Shown here in pieces: positions 1 through 12,000 of a stretch of DNA of 64,000 nt (position 1 is the stretch's first letter; every line of letters starts with the position of its first letter). The notes beneath the pieces were generated by a model. It saw only the letters and a program-made list of their open reading frames with translations, ran no database searches and was not told where the DNA came from. Origin of the DNA: Todiramphus chloris collaris (Eukaryota > Chordata > Aves > Coraciiformes > Alcedinidae); contig JANVCC010000030.1 in the NCBI GenBank assembly GCA_025345505.1, positions 11,215,841 through 11,279,840 on the forward strand. Direction: 5' to 3'. The translations under genes and the position numbers were made by a program.

Positions 1-42
1 AAGAAAATACCTCTGTCAGACGCTTGTGGAAAGAGGCGGGCA
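1..42 (+). CDS. TTC14: TTC14 coding exon (3' part), TPR end
   Basis: The window opens inside this exon. It reads [13 protein letters not shown] plus two bases of a Gln codon, then the donor GTAAGT at 43-48. The Gln is completed by the first base of the exon at 713. Confidence 0.9.
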
Positions 43-3000
43 GTAAGTGTCAGCAGTTGTGTTTTAATTTGGTTGTTAACCATTTTTCTCATAGTATTTT
101 GCTAATACCAGGCTAGTTAGGACACAGATTGGGATCTTTCCTTCCTGGCTATGTATTTAAAATAGCTTGTGCATTTGGTTTTTATACTTTCTCCTCTATC
201 CCAGTTAAAATCCTGGCAAAATATTTGAGACTTAATCCTTGATACCCTTTCACTGGTAGGATACCAGACTTGCATAAAGTCTTGTGAAATGTTTGAATGT
301 TTTCCATTACGTTGTTTTTGTTTTGTTTTTAAACAAAGTGTTTGTAACAAAATGATGTTTTGATACTCTACTGAATTACTGATTAACCACTGTAACACAC
401 AATATTTCTTTTGAGTGTTCAGGGAATAGATTTCTTTTAAGCCCCATGATAAGAAGAGAGAGACAGTATTTTTGAAACTGGAATTGAAATTTCAAAAAAT
501 AGCATTAGTAATGATGATTAGGAGTTGAAATATAGGAATTCAGAAATACAATCTTTTTTCTTTATTGAGGTGGGCTAAGATGACAGATAGGGCCTTGGAA
601 GGATGCAATGGTAGTGTTAGAGTGCAAATAAGAAAAGTAGTACTAAAAATAAGAAAGAAGACTTGTCAACATCTGTGGCTCGATTGTATACGAATTATCA
701 CTTGACTTTTAGGCTGGAAGAGGAGGACAAACTGCTAAATGCTGAGAATTACTATAAAAAAGCCTTAAGTTTGGATGAGACTTTTCAGGAAGCGGAAGAG
801 GCTCTAACAAAACTCCGTAAGCATATGCAGGTGATTCTTTACTTTCTCTTCATATAGTGATCTCAATGACAATAAATGAACACCAAAAAATCATATTAGG
901 ACTTTTGAACAGGGAGAGTGTAAGTTAATGGTTTGTCTTATTCTCTGCTTCCCTTCTCCACAGTAAATGTTTTATAGTGAGCATTATGGCTGTACCTACC
1001 AGAAGAAAGGTACCTCTCGATAACTCCACTGTTTTGAATGGGATAGTAAAGAAATGGCAAACAGTGGAGACAGGGTAGAGCAAAGCCTGCAAACCCTGTT
1101 AGCTAAATAGCGAAGTCTGTTAACCCTGTCAACTAAAGCAAGGATAAGAATATTGCATCACACAAGCATGATTCATAATGTTAAATTACAATGTTTTGTG
1201 AATACAAACATGCAAAGTATGAAGTGCTTAAGCCAATAACACTGCATGTCGTTGCGCTGGCCTCATCTTTTGGTGGAATTATGAAAATATAGAATAACAG
1301 CAGCCAAAGCTAACTCGTAGGAGTATCACCCAAGAGAGGAAATGAAGGAGTGATTTAAAGGAAAACAGCAGGAGGTGGAGGGTGGGTGGTCAGGCAGTTG
1401 ATATATCTTAGCTTTCTTCTCTGCTGTTTTTTTTTTCTCTTCTCTTGCATGCACCATGTTTCCCAGCTGAGCCCTGGTGGATCTCTGTGCTAATCTGAAC
1501 TGTCTTTTTTCTTTTATTTATCTCCTTTACTTGTGTTTCTTCCAGAGAGGATCAGAGAGGATGAAAGAGTAAAGTTAGAACACTGAGGAAAAGGCTTGTT
1601 TTGTTCTATGCTTCTGCATGTAAGGAAGTGCATAGAGTGAGGTAGATGTTCCTAATCAACACTTCTTCAGTTGGTGGAGCCATAATGCTGACAGGTTGTG
1701 TTGAAAGAAGGGGGAAGAGGAGATAGGACGATCTTCTTAATAAAACCAAACTACATCACAGATAAACCATTGTATGGTATTTGAGCACTATCCACTTTGG
1801 GCTGCTTTAGAAAGAGGTGTCAGTCTCAGTTAAAATGAGGAAGAATATTCTTAGCAGCTAGGAGATAAATTTTACTCTGCTTCAGTATTTTCCTGGTATA
1901 ATGGGTAATTGATGCAGACAGTAAAACCCACGATGCTAGCTATTGTTTGTTTTTCGTCTAGCCTCGACTGAAGTTAAGGCTTCCTTTATCTGTTAAGACA
2001 GTTTCTAAATTTTGAAAGTGATAATCAGTCTTCTTGCTCATTTTGAATATGACTAGAGCTACTTTTTAGGGCTGTAGATGGCAGATGTCTGATCTCTTAA
2101 TAGACTCAAGTAGTTTAAAGATTATTCATCTGGTGAGATGTTATTCTGCATTTACCTGTATTTTAATACATATGTCCAATACTGTCACTGTTGTGTTGTG
2201 TGGCTGAAACCGAAGTGTGTTTTCCTGTAATACTGATTATGTGTTTTTTCCCAATGCATTTTCTTCTGAATTGGACCGTTGTTGCTGTATCTGACATCTG
2301 GTGCTGCTCATCACCAACAAACCCTTGGAACATGATATCTTACGTAAACTATGCATCAAACTGGTCTGTGAAATTGTTATGATACGGTTTGTATTCAAAC
2401 ATGGCCAACTTGAATACGTTTTAAAACGGGTTCTGCCATGTTTCACTTGGAAACTATGACAATGATACTGTCCCTCAAAAATCTTTCTCTCTATTTTATC
2501 TTTCTCTCTCTCTCTTTTTTTTTTTTTTTTTTTTTTTTTCACTATGTTGGTAATACTGTGTTTTTCTTGCATATTCTATCTATACCTTTTGCTTCATGGT
2601 GCGCTGGATCACTGGTAAAACTGCAATGGCTGGTCAAATATATTTTTTAATGGAATCAAAACTGCAATATGGTCCTTAATGTAAACCTGATTATCACAAT
2701 GGCCAATGCCAAACTCCTGAACAATATTAATTTTTGATCTGGGAATCCTGGTAAAACATCCCTGATGTAATTATACATTTGAATGGGATTGGGGACATGG
2801 GGAAAAATACCGCTGTTAACACTTCTGATACAACTTTTTTATGATGCCTGGGTTCAAAAAAGAAATCTTTGGAAATGAGGGAGAAACAAGCTGCCAAAGA
2901 AGAGAGACAGAAAGAAAAGAAAGTAGAAACAAGTGCAGAAAAATTGCGTAAGCTCTTAAAAGAAGAAAAAAGGTAACACTGTTATATTCAGTATACTGAT

Positions 3001-4368
3001 TATGTGGCAAAAGTGTAGAGCAGACTGTGAACAATCCATTTCCAAACAGATTGTCCAACAGTAAACTTAACTCCAGATATTTTTTTGTGGTTAGTGTCCT
3101 TAAATGCATATAACCTTTAATGGCTATATATTTGGAAGAGAAGTTTAACAAATACTTTACAACGTGAAGTATTTGCAAGGTGTGATGCCTAAACTGGGAA
3201 AGATGCCTTTTATAACAATCCAGATTTAATCTTAATTTTTTGGTAAAGAAATGACATTTGAAATTGTCTTGTCAGGTTAGGCTCAGTTTCCATTCATGCC
3301 TCAGAGGCCAATCTCATCCAAACTCTGGGGAGTACAGGTTTGCTTTCTACATAAAAGTTTTGTCTGATACTGAAGATTCTCACAAGTTAATTACATTTTT
3401 CTAGGTTGAAGAAGAAAAGGAAAATATCAACTTCCTCTTCCTCCTCCTCCTCCTCCTCCTCCTCTTCCTCCTCTTCATCAAGTGATTCTTCATCAGATGA
3501 ATCAATTTCTTCTTCCTCCTCTTCCTCTGACCACAAGAAATGTAGGAAAAAACGTCGGAATAGATCTGAGTCTGCCCGCAGCTCCAAAAAATGCTCATCT
3601 AGAGCTTCCCATTATAAAGATCAGATTGGGAAGGAAGAGTGGTATTCGCCTCCGGCGGATACCTCTGCTTCCTTTCTTAACCAAAGTTTTGAAGTGGAAA
3701 AACTGCTGGAAAGGCAGGACAGCTTAGTGTATCCAAAAACAGAGGGAAAGGAGAAAGACAGACACTGTTCTTTTTCGAGGACTTCAGGTGATGATGAAGA
3801 CACTTTTGGAGGTAGGTCTGAAGATTCAAGAGATTCTTACAGTAGCTTTAGAACTCTGCCAAGTAGTAGCAAAACTGAAAAATATGGTAGAACAGACAGG
3901 TTTTTCTCTAGTTGCAGGGTTTCTTCAGGTTCATACCATAAATCAGATGATAAAGCCAGGATGCATTATTTTAGGAAAGTAGAAAGGGACGTAGAGGGGA
4001 GAAAAGAGCATTTTAAAAAACATGGTTCAGGTCAAGACAGGTATTACATGTCTCCAGCAGGGTCTGACTATTCTGGCAAGTCAGTGGGAAGGTACAGATC
4101 CTATTCTAGTACCTACTTACATGAAGGTGATAAAAGTTACGACAGTGATCAGCATAAAACCGAAAGTGAGTATAAGAACAGAAAAAGAAGTTATGAGGAG
4201 ACTGATAAAACAAAGGAGCCAGATGAAGAAATGCCTTTAAATGATACAGTAGAAACAGAAAGTGGTGTTAAAAGAAACCTGCCCCAAAACTTAGTTAACA
4301 TATTCAATCAAATAGCTGAGTTTGAGAGGGAAAAAGGAAGTAAGCAGAAGAAACAGCAGAGTACCTAA
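1..4368 (+). CDS. TTC14: TTC14, 3' part of gene (last four coding exons)
   Basis: Tetratricopeptide repeat protein 14. Coding exons are 1-42 (continuing to the left), 713-830, 2863-2972 and 3405-4368. They join in frame to give the last ~410 residues and a TAA stop at 4366-4368. The order matches the vertebrate family: the end of a TPR ([14 protein letters not shown]), another TPR-like helix pair ([17 protein letters not shown]), a Lys/Glu-rich helix ([10 protein letters not shown]...[10 protein letters not shown]), a long poly-Ser tract, a Ser/Arg/Tyr-rich tail, and the conserved terminus ([21 protein letters not shown]). The family also has an S1 RNA-binding domain upstream, outside this window. 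Its exact role is poorly known; a nuclear, RNA-associated role is inferred from the S1 domain and SR-like tail. It converges on CCDC39, as in human. Identification rests on remembered family sequence and synteny and is strong. Confidence 0.95.
43..712 (+). other. TTC14: TTC14 intron
   Basis: AT-rich intron bounded by GTAAGT and TTTTAG. No repeat, RNA gene or additional exon was recognised. Confidence 0.8.
713..830 (+). CDS. TTC14: TTC14 coding exon, TPR-like repeat
   Basis: The acceptor is TTTTAG at 707-712 and the donor CAG|GTGATT follows 830. It encodes [18 protein letters not shown]... through TKLRKHMQ. The pattern of Ala, Tyr, Ala and Leu positions is that of a TPR helix pair. The frame enters with one base and leaves in phase 0. 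Confidence 0.92.
831..2862 (+). other. TTC14: TTC14 intron
   Basis: Intron of about 2 kb. It contains a (CT)n/poly-T tract near 2501-2540. Short open frames around 2191-2650 lie across this tract and show no conservation-like composition. Nothing else was recognised. Confidence 0.75.
2501..2540 (+). repeat. (CT)n / poly-T tract
   Basis: TTTCTCTCTCTCTC followed by about 25 T, in a TTC14 intron. A simple low-complexity tract. Confidence 0.9.
2863..2972 (+). CDS. TTC14: TTC14 coding exon, charged helix
   Basis: Encodes [20 protein letters not shown] and onward to LRKLLKEEK plus two bases of Arg. The donor is AG|GTAACA. The acceptor is odd: the bases just before the AG at 2861-2862 are purine-rich (GGTTCAAAAAAG), and the nearest T-run lies about 20 bases further up. 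The encoded residues nevertheless match the family exactly where expected. Confidence 0.9.
2973..3404 (+). other. TTC14: TTC14 last intron
   Basis: 432-base intron from GTAACA to TTTTTCTAG. No other feature seen. An open frame on the opposite strand (2816-3178) crosses the preceding exon and is a shadow. Confidence 0.75.
3405..4368 (+). CDS. TTC14: TTC14 last coding exon: poly-Ser and SR-like tail
   Basis: The acceptor is TTTTTCTAG, ending at 3404. The first base completes an Arg codon; then LKKKRKIST leads into about 17 consecutive Ser codons (mostly TCC), a DSSSDES linker and a second Ser run, followed by Lys/Arg-rich [17 protein letters not shown]. The rest is low-complexity and rich in Ser, Tyr, Arg and Asp, ending in the conserved [17 protein letters not shown] segment. 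The Ser tract is longer than the human one as remembered and sits on a near-perfect TCC trinucleotide repeat, so its length may be polymorphic. Glu-rich frames on the opposite strand here are shadows of this repeat. Confidence 0.95.
3430..3478 (+). repeat. TTC14: Coding TCC trinucleotide repeat (poly-Ser)
   Basis: An imperfect (TCC/TCT)n run inside the TTC14 last exon that encodes the Ser tract; a candidate length polymorphism. Confidence 0.85.
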
Positions 4369-4802
4369 GAAAACACTCTTCTGATGAGATAGTTAAATGA
4401 ACTTTTAGTATCTCTTGAGGAAATGCATATGAAGAGTGATAGGGTTGGTTTCATCTTGCAAAAGGTCAAAGAATTCTTTTATGGTGGAAACAGATACAAG
4501 AATATCTTACATAAAATATCAGTTATTATTTAAAATCTTAAGTTTCCTGTGCTTTCAATTTGGGATATTCCTGTACGATATCCTCTCTCTGGGTTGAAAT
4601 CCTTTGATAGATAACCCTGGGCTGTAGGTAGCTGTAACTCACATCACATATGCACTTTAGCAACAGATGGGTTTTGTTTGGTTTTTTTCTCATCCCTTGG
4701 GGTGCTTTTGACTGTTGATATTTTTGTATCGAACTTCCAGCTACAGAAAGGGGATAACTGAATAATAGTCATGTGCCATCAATGTATATAGCTCCTTAGA
4801 TC

Positions 4803-4808
4803 ATTAAA
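4803..4808 (+). terminator. TTC14: Likely TTC14 polyadenylation signal
   Basis: ATTAAA, followed about 25 bases later by a GT-rich stretch (GTGTGTCTTG) typical of a downstream element. It lies about 435 bases after the stop codon. This is inference; the cleavage site needs transcript data. Confidence 0.5.
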
Positions 4809-4884
4809 TTTTCTTTTTTTTTTCCTAACTGTGTGTCTTGATTTTTATTAATGTTGGTGGGATGTTTCAAATGGGTGCACTGGT

Positions 4885-4925
<41 letters not shown>
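4885..4925. repeat. (TA)n(CA)n microsatellite
   Basis: Ten TA units run directly into about ten CA units. Alternating purine-pyrimidine sequence; likely length-variable. Confidence 0.95.
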
Positions 4926-5843
4926 TCCTTCAGTGATTGTACCCCCCTAGTGTCTGTGAAGGCAAGCGTATTATGGTCTTTAAATGCATTGAACACGTTC
5001 TCTAAGCAATGTAAAAAACAACCAAAAAACTAACTGAAGAACAGAGTTTTAAACTAGTGTTTATTGTCTAGGTAAAGTTCAAGTGTGGTCCTGTTGGTTT
5101 TTGTCTGAGGATTTTTTGATGGTAGGTATTTGCTTGATACATAGCTGGAAGGCCATGGTTGCATTGCTGTGGAAAACGTTATGCTCTATTTACATTGAGA
5201 TCTCCAAGGAGGGTTGGCAGAACAAGCTAAGGAGCTAAGGTCTGACAGACTACACTGTCCCAATGGTACTTCAGCTACAAGTTTTCCAAGTAATTCCACA
5301 GATACAGGTCAGTTGCAAAGAAGGTATTCTGTGATTTTTTTTCTTTTTAATAGAAAAGTACAATTTTACTGACTTCAATCATACACTGTCTTTCAATTAA
5401 ATTATGTTCAGAGATGGCAGTTTGATTACTAGTCAAGGTTGATCTTGAAACGAAGCATATGTTTTCTTTCCTGGGTTGTTGCAATGTAGTCTAAAACTAT
5501 TTTGCAGCTGTGAACATACCAGTTTATGGAAATTAATGGCTTAACATTTCTCTCCTTTTCATTGTAAGAAAAGAGACTTAATGGTTTCTGAAGGGTTTTG
5601 CAGATCTTTAGTTCTCCAAAAGCTAAATGAGAAAGTAATTTAAAGGTTAATTATTTTTATTACATAAAACACATGCTTAATATTTCTCCTAGATAATTTA
5701 TTGTATGCTGTAGAAGAAAGTTAGAACATACATTTTTCTGTTAGTAATTTATACTAAGGTTGCCAGTATACACTGATAAGTTACAGATTAGTCAATTAAA
5801 AAGCCTTACTTAGTGTGAAGCCTTTACTGTGGCCTTCAAAGGA

Positions 5844-6009
5844 TTACTTAAGACTTTTTTTGCGTTTACAAATCTCAGCGGTGCTGGCTCTGCTGGATGG
5901 CTGTGAACCAACAGCGGCTGCTTCTACAGGAGTGTCAACAGGCAAGCTCAGGTCGATGACTTTGAGTGACAGAGTTTGACTAGAGCCTGAACTTGCACTT
6001 CGGGAGGAT
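5844..6009 (-). CDS. CCDC39: CCDC39 coding exon 20 (residues 899-953, stop)
   Basis: Completes Arg899, then [20 protein letters not shown] to KRKKSLK and a TAA stop at 5846-5844. The pattern of Ser runs, a KV..L hydrophobic patch, more Ser, and a basic end is that of the family C-terminus. Acceptor CTTTCAG. Confidence 0.93.
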
Positions 6010-9000
6010 CTGAAAGACAGAAATCCACTCATCAGTATACAGAAATCCCTGTCTCTAAAATACAGATGCTAATGGGGATTACAGTAAAGCCACCCAGCAG
6101 CAGTGTTCATTCTGGGCGAGATCCTTTGCAAAGGTCTTTGTAGATATTACCACTAATCACTTAAGTAACCTGTGGGTATGTTAGCTTATAACTGGTTCCG
6201 CATGTTACATGCACTATTAGTTGAATCAGTAAAACATACATGTCTGCCTTCCCTATTAGGAAACGGAGCTTAGACTACTAAGTGCAAAGCGAGGCTGGAG
6301 ATTTAACTTGTGCTTTTATAACATGGGAACACGTTATTAGAACACAATTAGCAAAATTAAATGTAATTATTCTGTAATTACTGTTTTATTTTAAACTGAT
6401 GGATTCAGTAATTGTGTGCTAGAAGAATCTAATAAACTTACAGGTGGAAGAAATAATGAGATTTTTTTAGAGCATGTTCAGAAAGTGGAGGCATGACTGA
6501 GAAGACCTTCCGGAGTAAGGAACTGTCATTTACAGACTAATTTTGCTGGTTTAAACTTAACTTTAAAACAGAAAAAAAACCAAAACCATTGCTAGCACTT
6601 ACCTGGTAGAAGCTAGTGACCTTTGTGTGGATGGTGATTGAGAACTTTGACTACCATCAGCAGAAGCAATTGTAGGAAGCTCTAAATTGGACTAAAAAAT
6701 TCAGACAGAAAAAAAAAGTTAACCTATGGGTTATGCAATGGAATGGGGTATATCAGGACAGTTTATAATCCTTTGCCTTTGAAGAGCTGTTGAAAGCAGA
6801 CGAATGTATTTCACCATAAGTATAGTTTATTGTTGAATTTAGGAGTGGCCCTAGAAAGACACTCACAGAATTGTCACAGTCAGAAAAGATCTCCAAGATC
6901 ATGGTGTTCAACTGTCAACTCAAACCAAAAAAAAAAAAAACCACAGACAAAACACCTCACCATCCTGGAGCATGACCTGAAGTGCCTCATCTACACATTT
7001 TTGAATACCTCCAGGGATGATGATTGCACCACCTCCCTGGGTAGCCCGTTCCAGCGCCTGACTACTCTTTCAATAAAAAAATTCTTCCAAATATCTAGTC
7101 TAAACCTCCCCTGATGCAACTTGAGGCCATGTCCTGGAGTCCTGTCATTATTTACTTGAGAGAAGAGGCCACACCCACCTTGCTACAACCTTTCCTGTAG
7201 TTGTAGAGAGCATTAAGACCTCCCCTCATTCTCCTCCAAACTAAACAATCCCAATTCCCTCAGACTATCCTCATAGGACTTGGTCTCCACACCCTTCACC
7301 AGCTTGGTTGCCCTCTCTGAACTCACTCCAGCAACTCAATGTCTTTATTTGTGGTGAGGGGCCCAGAACTGAACACAGTATGCAAGGTGTGCATGCTCAT
7401 CAGTGCACTACTCAATCAAGATTTTGGCGGCAGTTGACTGGAAGTCTCACCTGGTGAAAATACATTTTAAAGGCTGTAGTTAAATCAGGATTTGCTTTTA
7501 GAACATCAGCTATCAATTGGTCGATGGTCCTGTTGAAACTTTTCAGTTCACGAAGATCAATGTCTTTCTCTTCCTGTGTTTTTATTTTAGTTTTCTTCAG
7601 AGATTGAATTTCTCTGGATAGTCTGGAACACTTAACACAAATAAATCATTATAGTTATGAAAATGCAACACTTTCTCAGAAACCTGCCAAGTTTAAATTC
7701 TGTGCTTTTGACCACATTACTGTCTATTGCTATAAAGTTAGAAGTTGTCATTAATGAATATACAAACCTGTTTTATAACCCTTTCTAACTTTGGCTTCTG
7801 TTCTTCGATGTCTTTGTTCAGCTGCAAAATAAGAGCTTCTTTTTCTTTCTTTTGCTCTTGGAAGAGGGCCTCCTGCTTCAGAACTATATCAAAGGCTTTC
7901 TCCATGTTCTGCAAATTCATTTGAACAGCAGTTTTAGTTAATAAAGCAGTTCTGATATCCTTTCACTTTCTGTATTGCTTTGTGGAAGGGTCTGTTATCT
8001 CTACTACTTGTTTCTAAATGTAGTGCAAGCAATTAGTACTAATGATAACACAACTCGGAACTTTTTGCCTGTCAGGCCATTTAGTGGATAAATACCTGGA
8101 TAAAGAGGTCACCAGGTAATTTATATATCTTAAAAAAAAACCCTACTTTAAAGATACTGTAAAAGAAGTTAGAGGTCTATCTTTTCAGATGTGCCTCTGG
8201 GCAATGCCTACAAACGCTTTCCTAGGCACAGTACCAACTTAACAATGCAGGCTATCGTAAGGAAAGTAACACTGGTTCCTGTGGGAAGACATGGATACCT
8301 TTGACTAGAATGAATAAAATCAGCTCTGTAAGGGTGGCTGTTTAAAAAAAAAAAAAAAAGGAAAAAAAAAAAGAATACAAAGGTAGGCAAAGGGTATGCC
8401 TTAACACCTCATTATAGTCTAGAATAAAGACATGTACCCCTCTTCTTTAATTTTAAAGATGTTATTTTGTAAGTGAGGTATATGTGCTAGGGTGGTAGAA
8501 TAAGAAATAGGAATGTTTGCTGATCTGTAGCCAGCAGCTCAGGACTTAGAATAATCATGCAGGACACAACTGCCAGAACAGAGCATCTGTCGGTGTGCCT
8601 CTAGGATTTTGAAACTTCCAGCTAGTAATACTGCCATTAAGGAATTTAACACTTAAGTATGTGACTTCATCTAGTGTGATGAAGAACATCCTGTATGATA
8701 CTAAAACTTCAGGCTTTTTAGTCACCAGATGAAGTTTCAATGTGATTCAATAAAATTCAAATAAGAATGTAATTTTCAAGAGAAAGATAGAGCCTTCTAA
8801 AAAAACCATGTCAATTCCTACAAAACATAAGACATAAAACAGAATTGGGTTAAAATTTGTCCCAGAATTTCCTGTTCTTTCAATAGGATGTCTCACATGG
8901 ATTTAGCTAAATGCTGCAGCCTTGTCTTGTTTGACTGGAACTTTTCCCTGTACCTGCAGATTTTCTTGAAGTTCCTTCACCTGTCTTCGTTTGTATCTAT

Positions 9001-12000
9001 ACTTTTCATCAGCAGCCTTTTTCTCCTCTTCTAGTTTCAGTTCTTCCTCATACTCCTCACCTGTGATCCCAAACAATGAGGCAACTTTATTGCTGGACAA
9101 GCACTGTAGGCAACTCAATTTTCACTTTAAGTGCGTCACAAGAATTATTAAATCAGTGTTGGGAGTATTACAGAGGTGGTTTTTTACAGGTATTTACAAT
9201 GTTACAGGTTTTTTTGTTAAATACTCCACTACTATTTCCAAATAGCTTTGGAAAAGTTAACTGGTTTCATGAGAGAATGGTTTAAGAGCTATTGTTTCTA
9301 GTGCCAGCAGAGGGCACAAAAGTTAAATAATCAAGTATTCTCTAGAACTAAGTTTATGTAATTTCTCACAGTGGTGCTTTTTATAAGCTAAACAAAGGAA
9401 GTTCCACTAAAGGTGAGCAAGCTTATGAAGTCTAAGTGGCAACAGAAACAACAGATGACGGTATTTTCCAGAATTCAGAGGAGTCCAGTATCCAAAAACT
9501 TGTGGTTAGGTAGTCCATATTTTAAAATCTGATGGTACTACAATAAATTAGCACAGTTTAAATTTCACTCTTCCTCATCATTTTCCCAGATAACATGTAA
9601 CTACTTTTTTTCCCCACCTTCAATGTAAAAATCAGAGGTAAAGAAAGTGTATCTGTAGTAATGTATGTGTAGAGGGGATGATCCTCATTGCTAGAGCACG
9701 TGTACCTAAGATGCCTGTGTAGTTTCTCTGGGTACAGTTTTGTGCCCAAGCTGGCTCAGTCTAGCAGAAGGCAGCTCATCTTGTCCTGCTTCTGTTATTT
9801 GAACTGGGAGCTGTGTGTGACACAGCACTGCAGAGGAATTAGTGCTTTTGTACTGTGCAAAGTTTTATCCACCAGACATAGGTACTTCAGGGGAACTCCT
9901 TTCTCCCAGTAATTGTTTTTATGCTTTTGCTCTTCTGAATGTTCCTGCTTATAACTGTTCACAAAATTTAGATAGGCTTAAACATTTTTAATATAAATCA
10001 GATGAAAGAATGTAAATATGAGTTAATTATGCCTTACTGCACTTTCGTCTGTGCTTGTTCTACTGAACTATTCACAGTAGCATATGGATTACACTGCCTT
10101 TTGTTTAGTCTCCCTGTGATGCATTCTTTTGGGCCATGCAATTTTCCCACTAGATACCCGAGTTATACTATCATCTGTAATTCAAAAGAGCAAATAGCAA
10201 TTTCTGTTGTACATACTTGTCTCAGTGACTTCCTTGAAAGAGTTTCGGTAATTGCTGTTGCAGTTATTAAGTACACACAAAGTGTTTTCTAGAGCTACAA
10301 TTTCTTTTTCAGCTTTGCAGATCTTTGCATCTAAATCATCACCTTCACGTTGAAGTGCTTCCTTTTCCTGTGCAGCCTGAAAATAAAACTGATATTTTAG
10401 GTGACTGCATGCATGCTGAAAATATTAGGACAATTACACAGAAAAAAAAAAAACCCAACCTGCAATATTTAGGGATTAAAATTCTAATTAGATATGGGGT
10501 TTATCTGTGTTGTCAGGCTTGAACTGAGATCTGAGTTACTAGGAAACTGGAAGGAGTAGTTATTTACAGTGTTGGAAGTTCTGTGATGTATTTCATTATA
10601 GGTATCTGCCTCTTCATCTAAGCTCACAGGGTCCTGATGAGCAGTTTCCACACTGTGTACAAATGCTTTGTACTGTAAGTGAGCTGCAGCACACACTTCA
10701 CAGCTCTTTACCCCCAAAATCCGAGTAACAATTGAGATTGTATGTTAGATAAAACCACTGAGAGAGTATTAAATGTTATCCAGTTTGTCTGAGAATTACA
10801 CACCTGCAAGTCTTCATTCAGCTCATCAGCAAGATCTAAGAAACTATGGCAAGATGGTGAAAAGTATTTTTATAGTCCCTCAGAAAATCTGATGCAGTAA
10901 AGAATCTCCATAGCTGTAGAGGGTGTACACCTGCAGTGACCACAAGGGTTTTCCTGAAGGTCTTTTGCTGTTCTGGATCTCACAGTAGCAGAAATACCAC
11001 CATTAAGGAATTTAACACTTAAGAATGAGAAAAGGATGGACCTCAGAGCCAAAACTGCAGTTAGAAGCATTTTGCTTTAAAAGGAAATCAGAAAGTTTGT
11101 GCAGATCAATAGATTTTTGTTCCAGAATCAGGGTATTGCATTATGGTTAAAGACTGATTTTTACTTTGTTTCAGTGAAAAGCTGAAGTGTGCAAAAATGA
11201 GTGGTAAGTAAAAGAGGAGAGTTGACATTCTTCAGGGTTTAAGTACCATATGGTGAAATACCTAAAAATAATGCTGATGGGTAGAAGAATTTAAGATCAA
11301 GTGAGACTGAAACTTGGTTTCCAGTTTATAGCACAATACCATGTGACCAGTACTTCTTGTGTCTTTGTAAATTAATGAGCACTGAAGTGAAATTTTTCAA
11401 ACTGCTCAAAATTAAGGCATCACTGACATTAGGACTGTCCACAGAGATCCATGTGAAATTGCTGTATCATTTAAATAACCAATGCTGTCAGATAATGTAA
11501 AACAATTAGACTGAAAATAAGCAGTAGGCAAGGAGGTTGTCTTAGTTACTTGACTAGAGCCAAGGAAATCTGTATCTTAACTACTTTAATTATAATGAAT
11601 TGCATTAATAAAATACCTTAATTATATAGTAGGTCTGAGTTTTATCCTCTTCTCCTTCTGGTGGCATCATGACAACAGTAAGAATTTCATATCTGCATCT
11701 CAGTTTATCAATTTTATTTAGGCGATCTTGAAATTCAGCACTGATTTATTTGGGGGAAAAAATAAATGGGTTGAGAAAGTTTTGGTAGTGTTTTGTGGGC
11801 AGTACCTGCTATAGCAGTTTAAATTACTGGTGTTACTCAAGCAGCCTGCCCATGTACTGAGGGCAGGCAGGGCAGCAGTCTTTCTGCTACTTGTTTTTGT
11901 TGCTTTCTTTTTTGTTCCAGCCACAGTCACCTGTTTTTCTGGTCACCTGCAGTTCTCTCGCACTTCTAAAGCAAGTCAAATTTATTTTCATATTCCAGAT

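Larger units (their letters stand above)
4369..5843. other. Convergent 3' UTR / intergenic spacer between TTC14 and CCDC39
   Basis: Holds the 3' UTRs of two tail-to-tail genes. On the - strand, possible AATAAA signals for CCDC39 lie at 5697-5702, 5657-5662 and 5060-5065; which is used cannot be told. No coding exon was recognised. Confidence 0.7.

Noticed and set aside
3387-3598. Glu-rich and Arg/Lys-rich open frames opposite the TTC14 Ser tract
   Set aside because: They are reverse translations of the TCC repeat; the + strand frame is the real gene.
8208-9118. Open frames around CCDC39 exons 16-17 extending into introns
   Set aside because: They are readthrough beyond splice sites; only the exon parts match the family.
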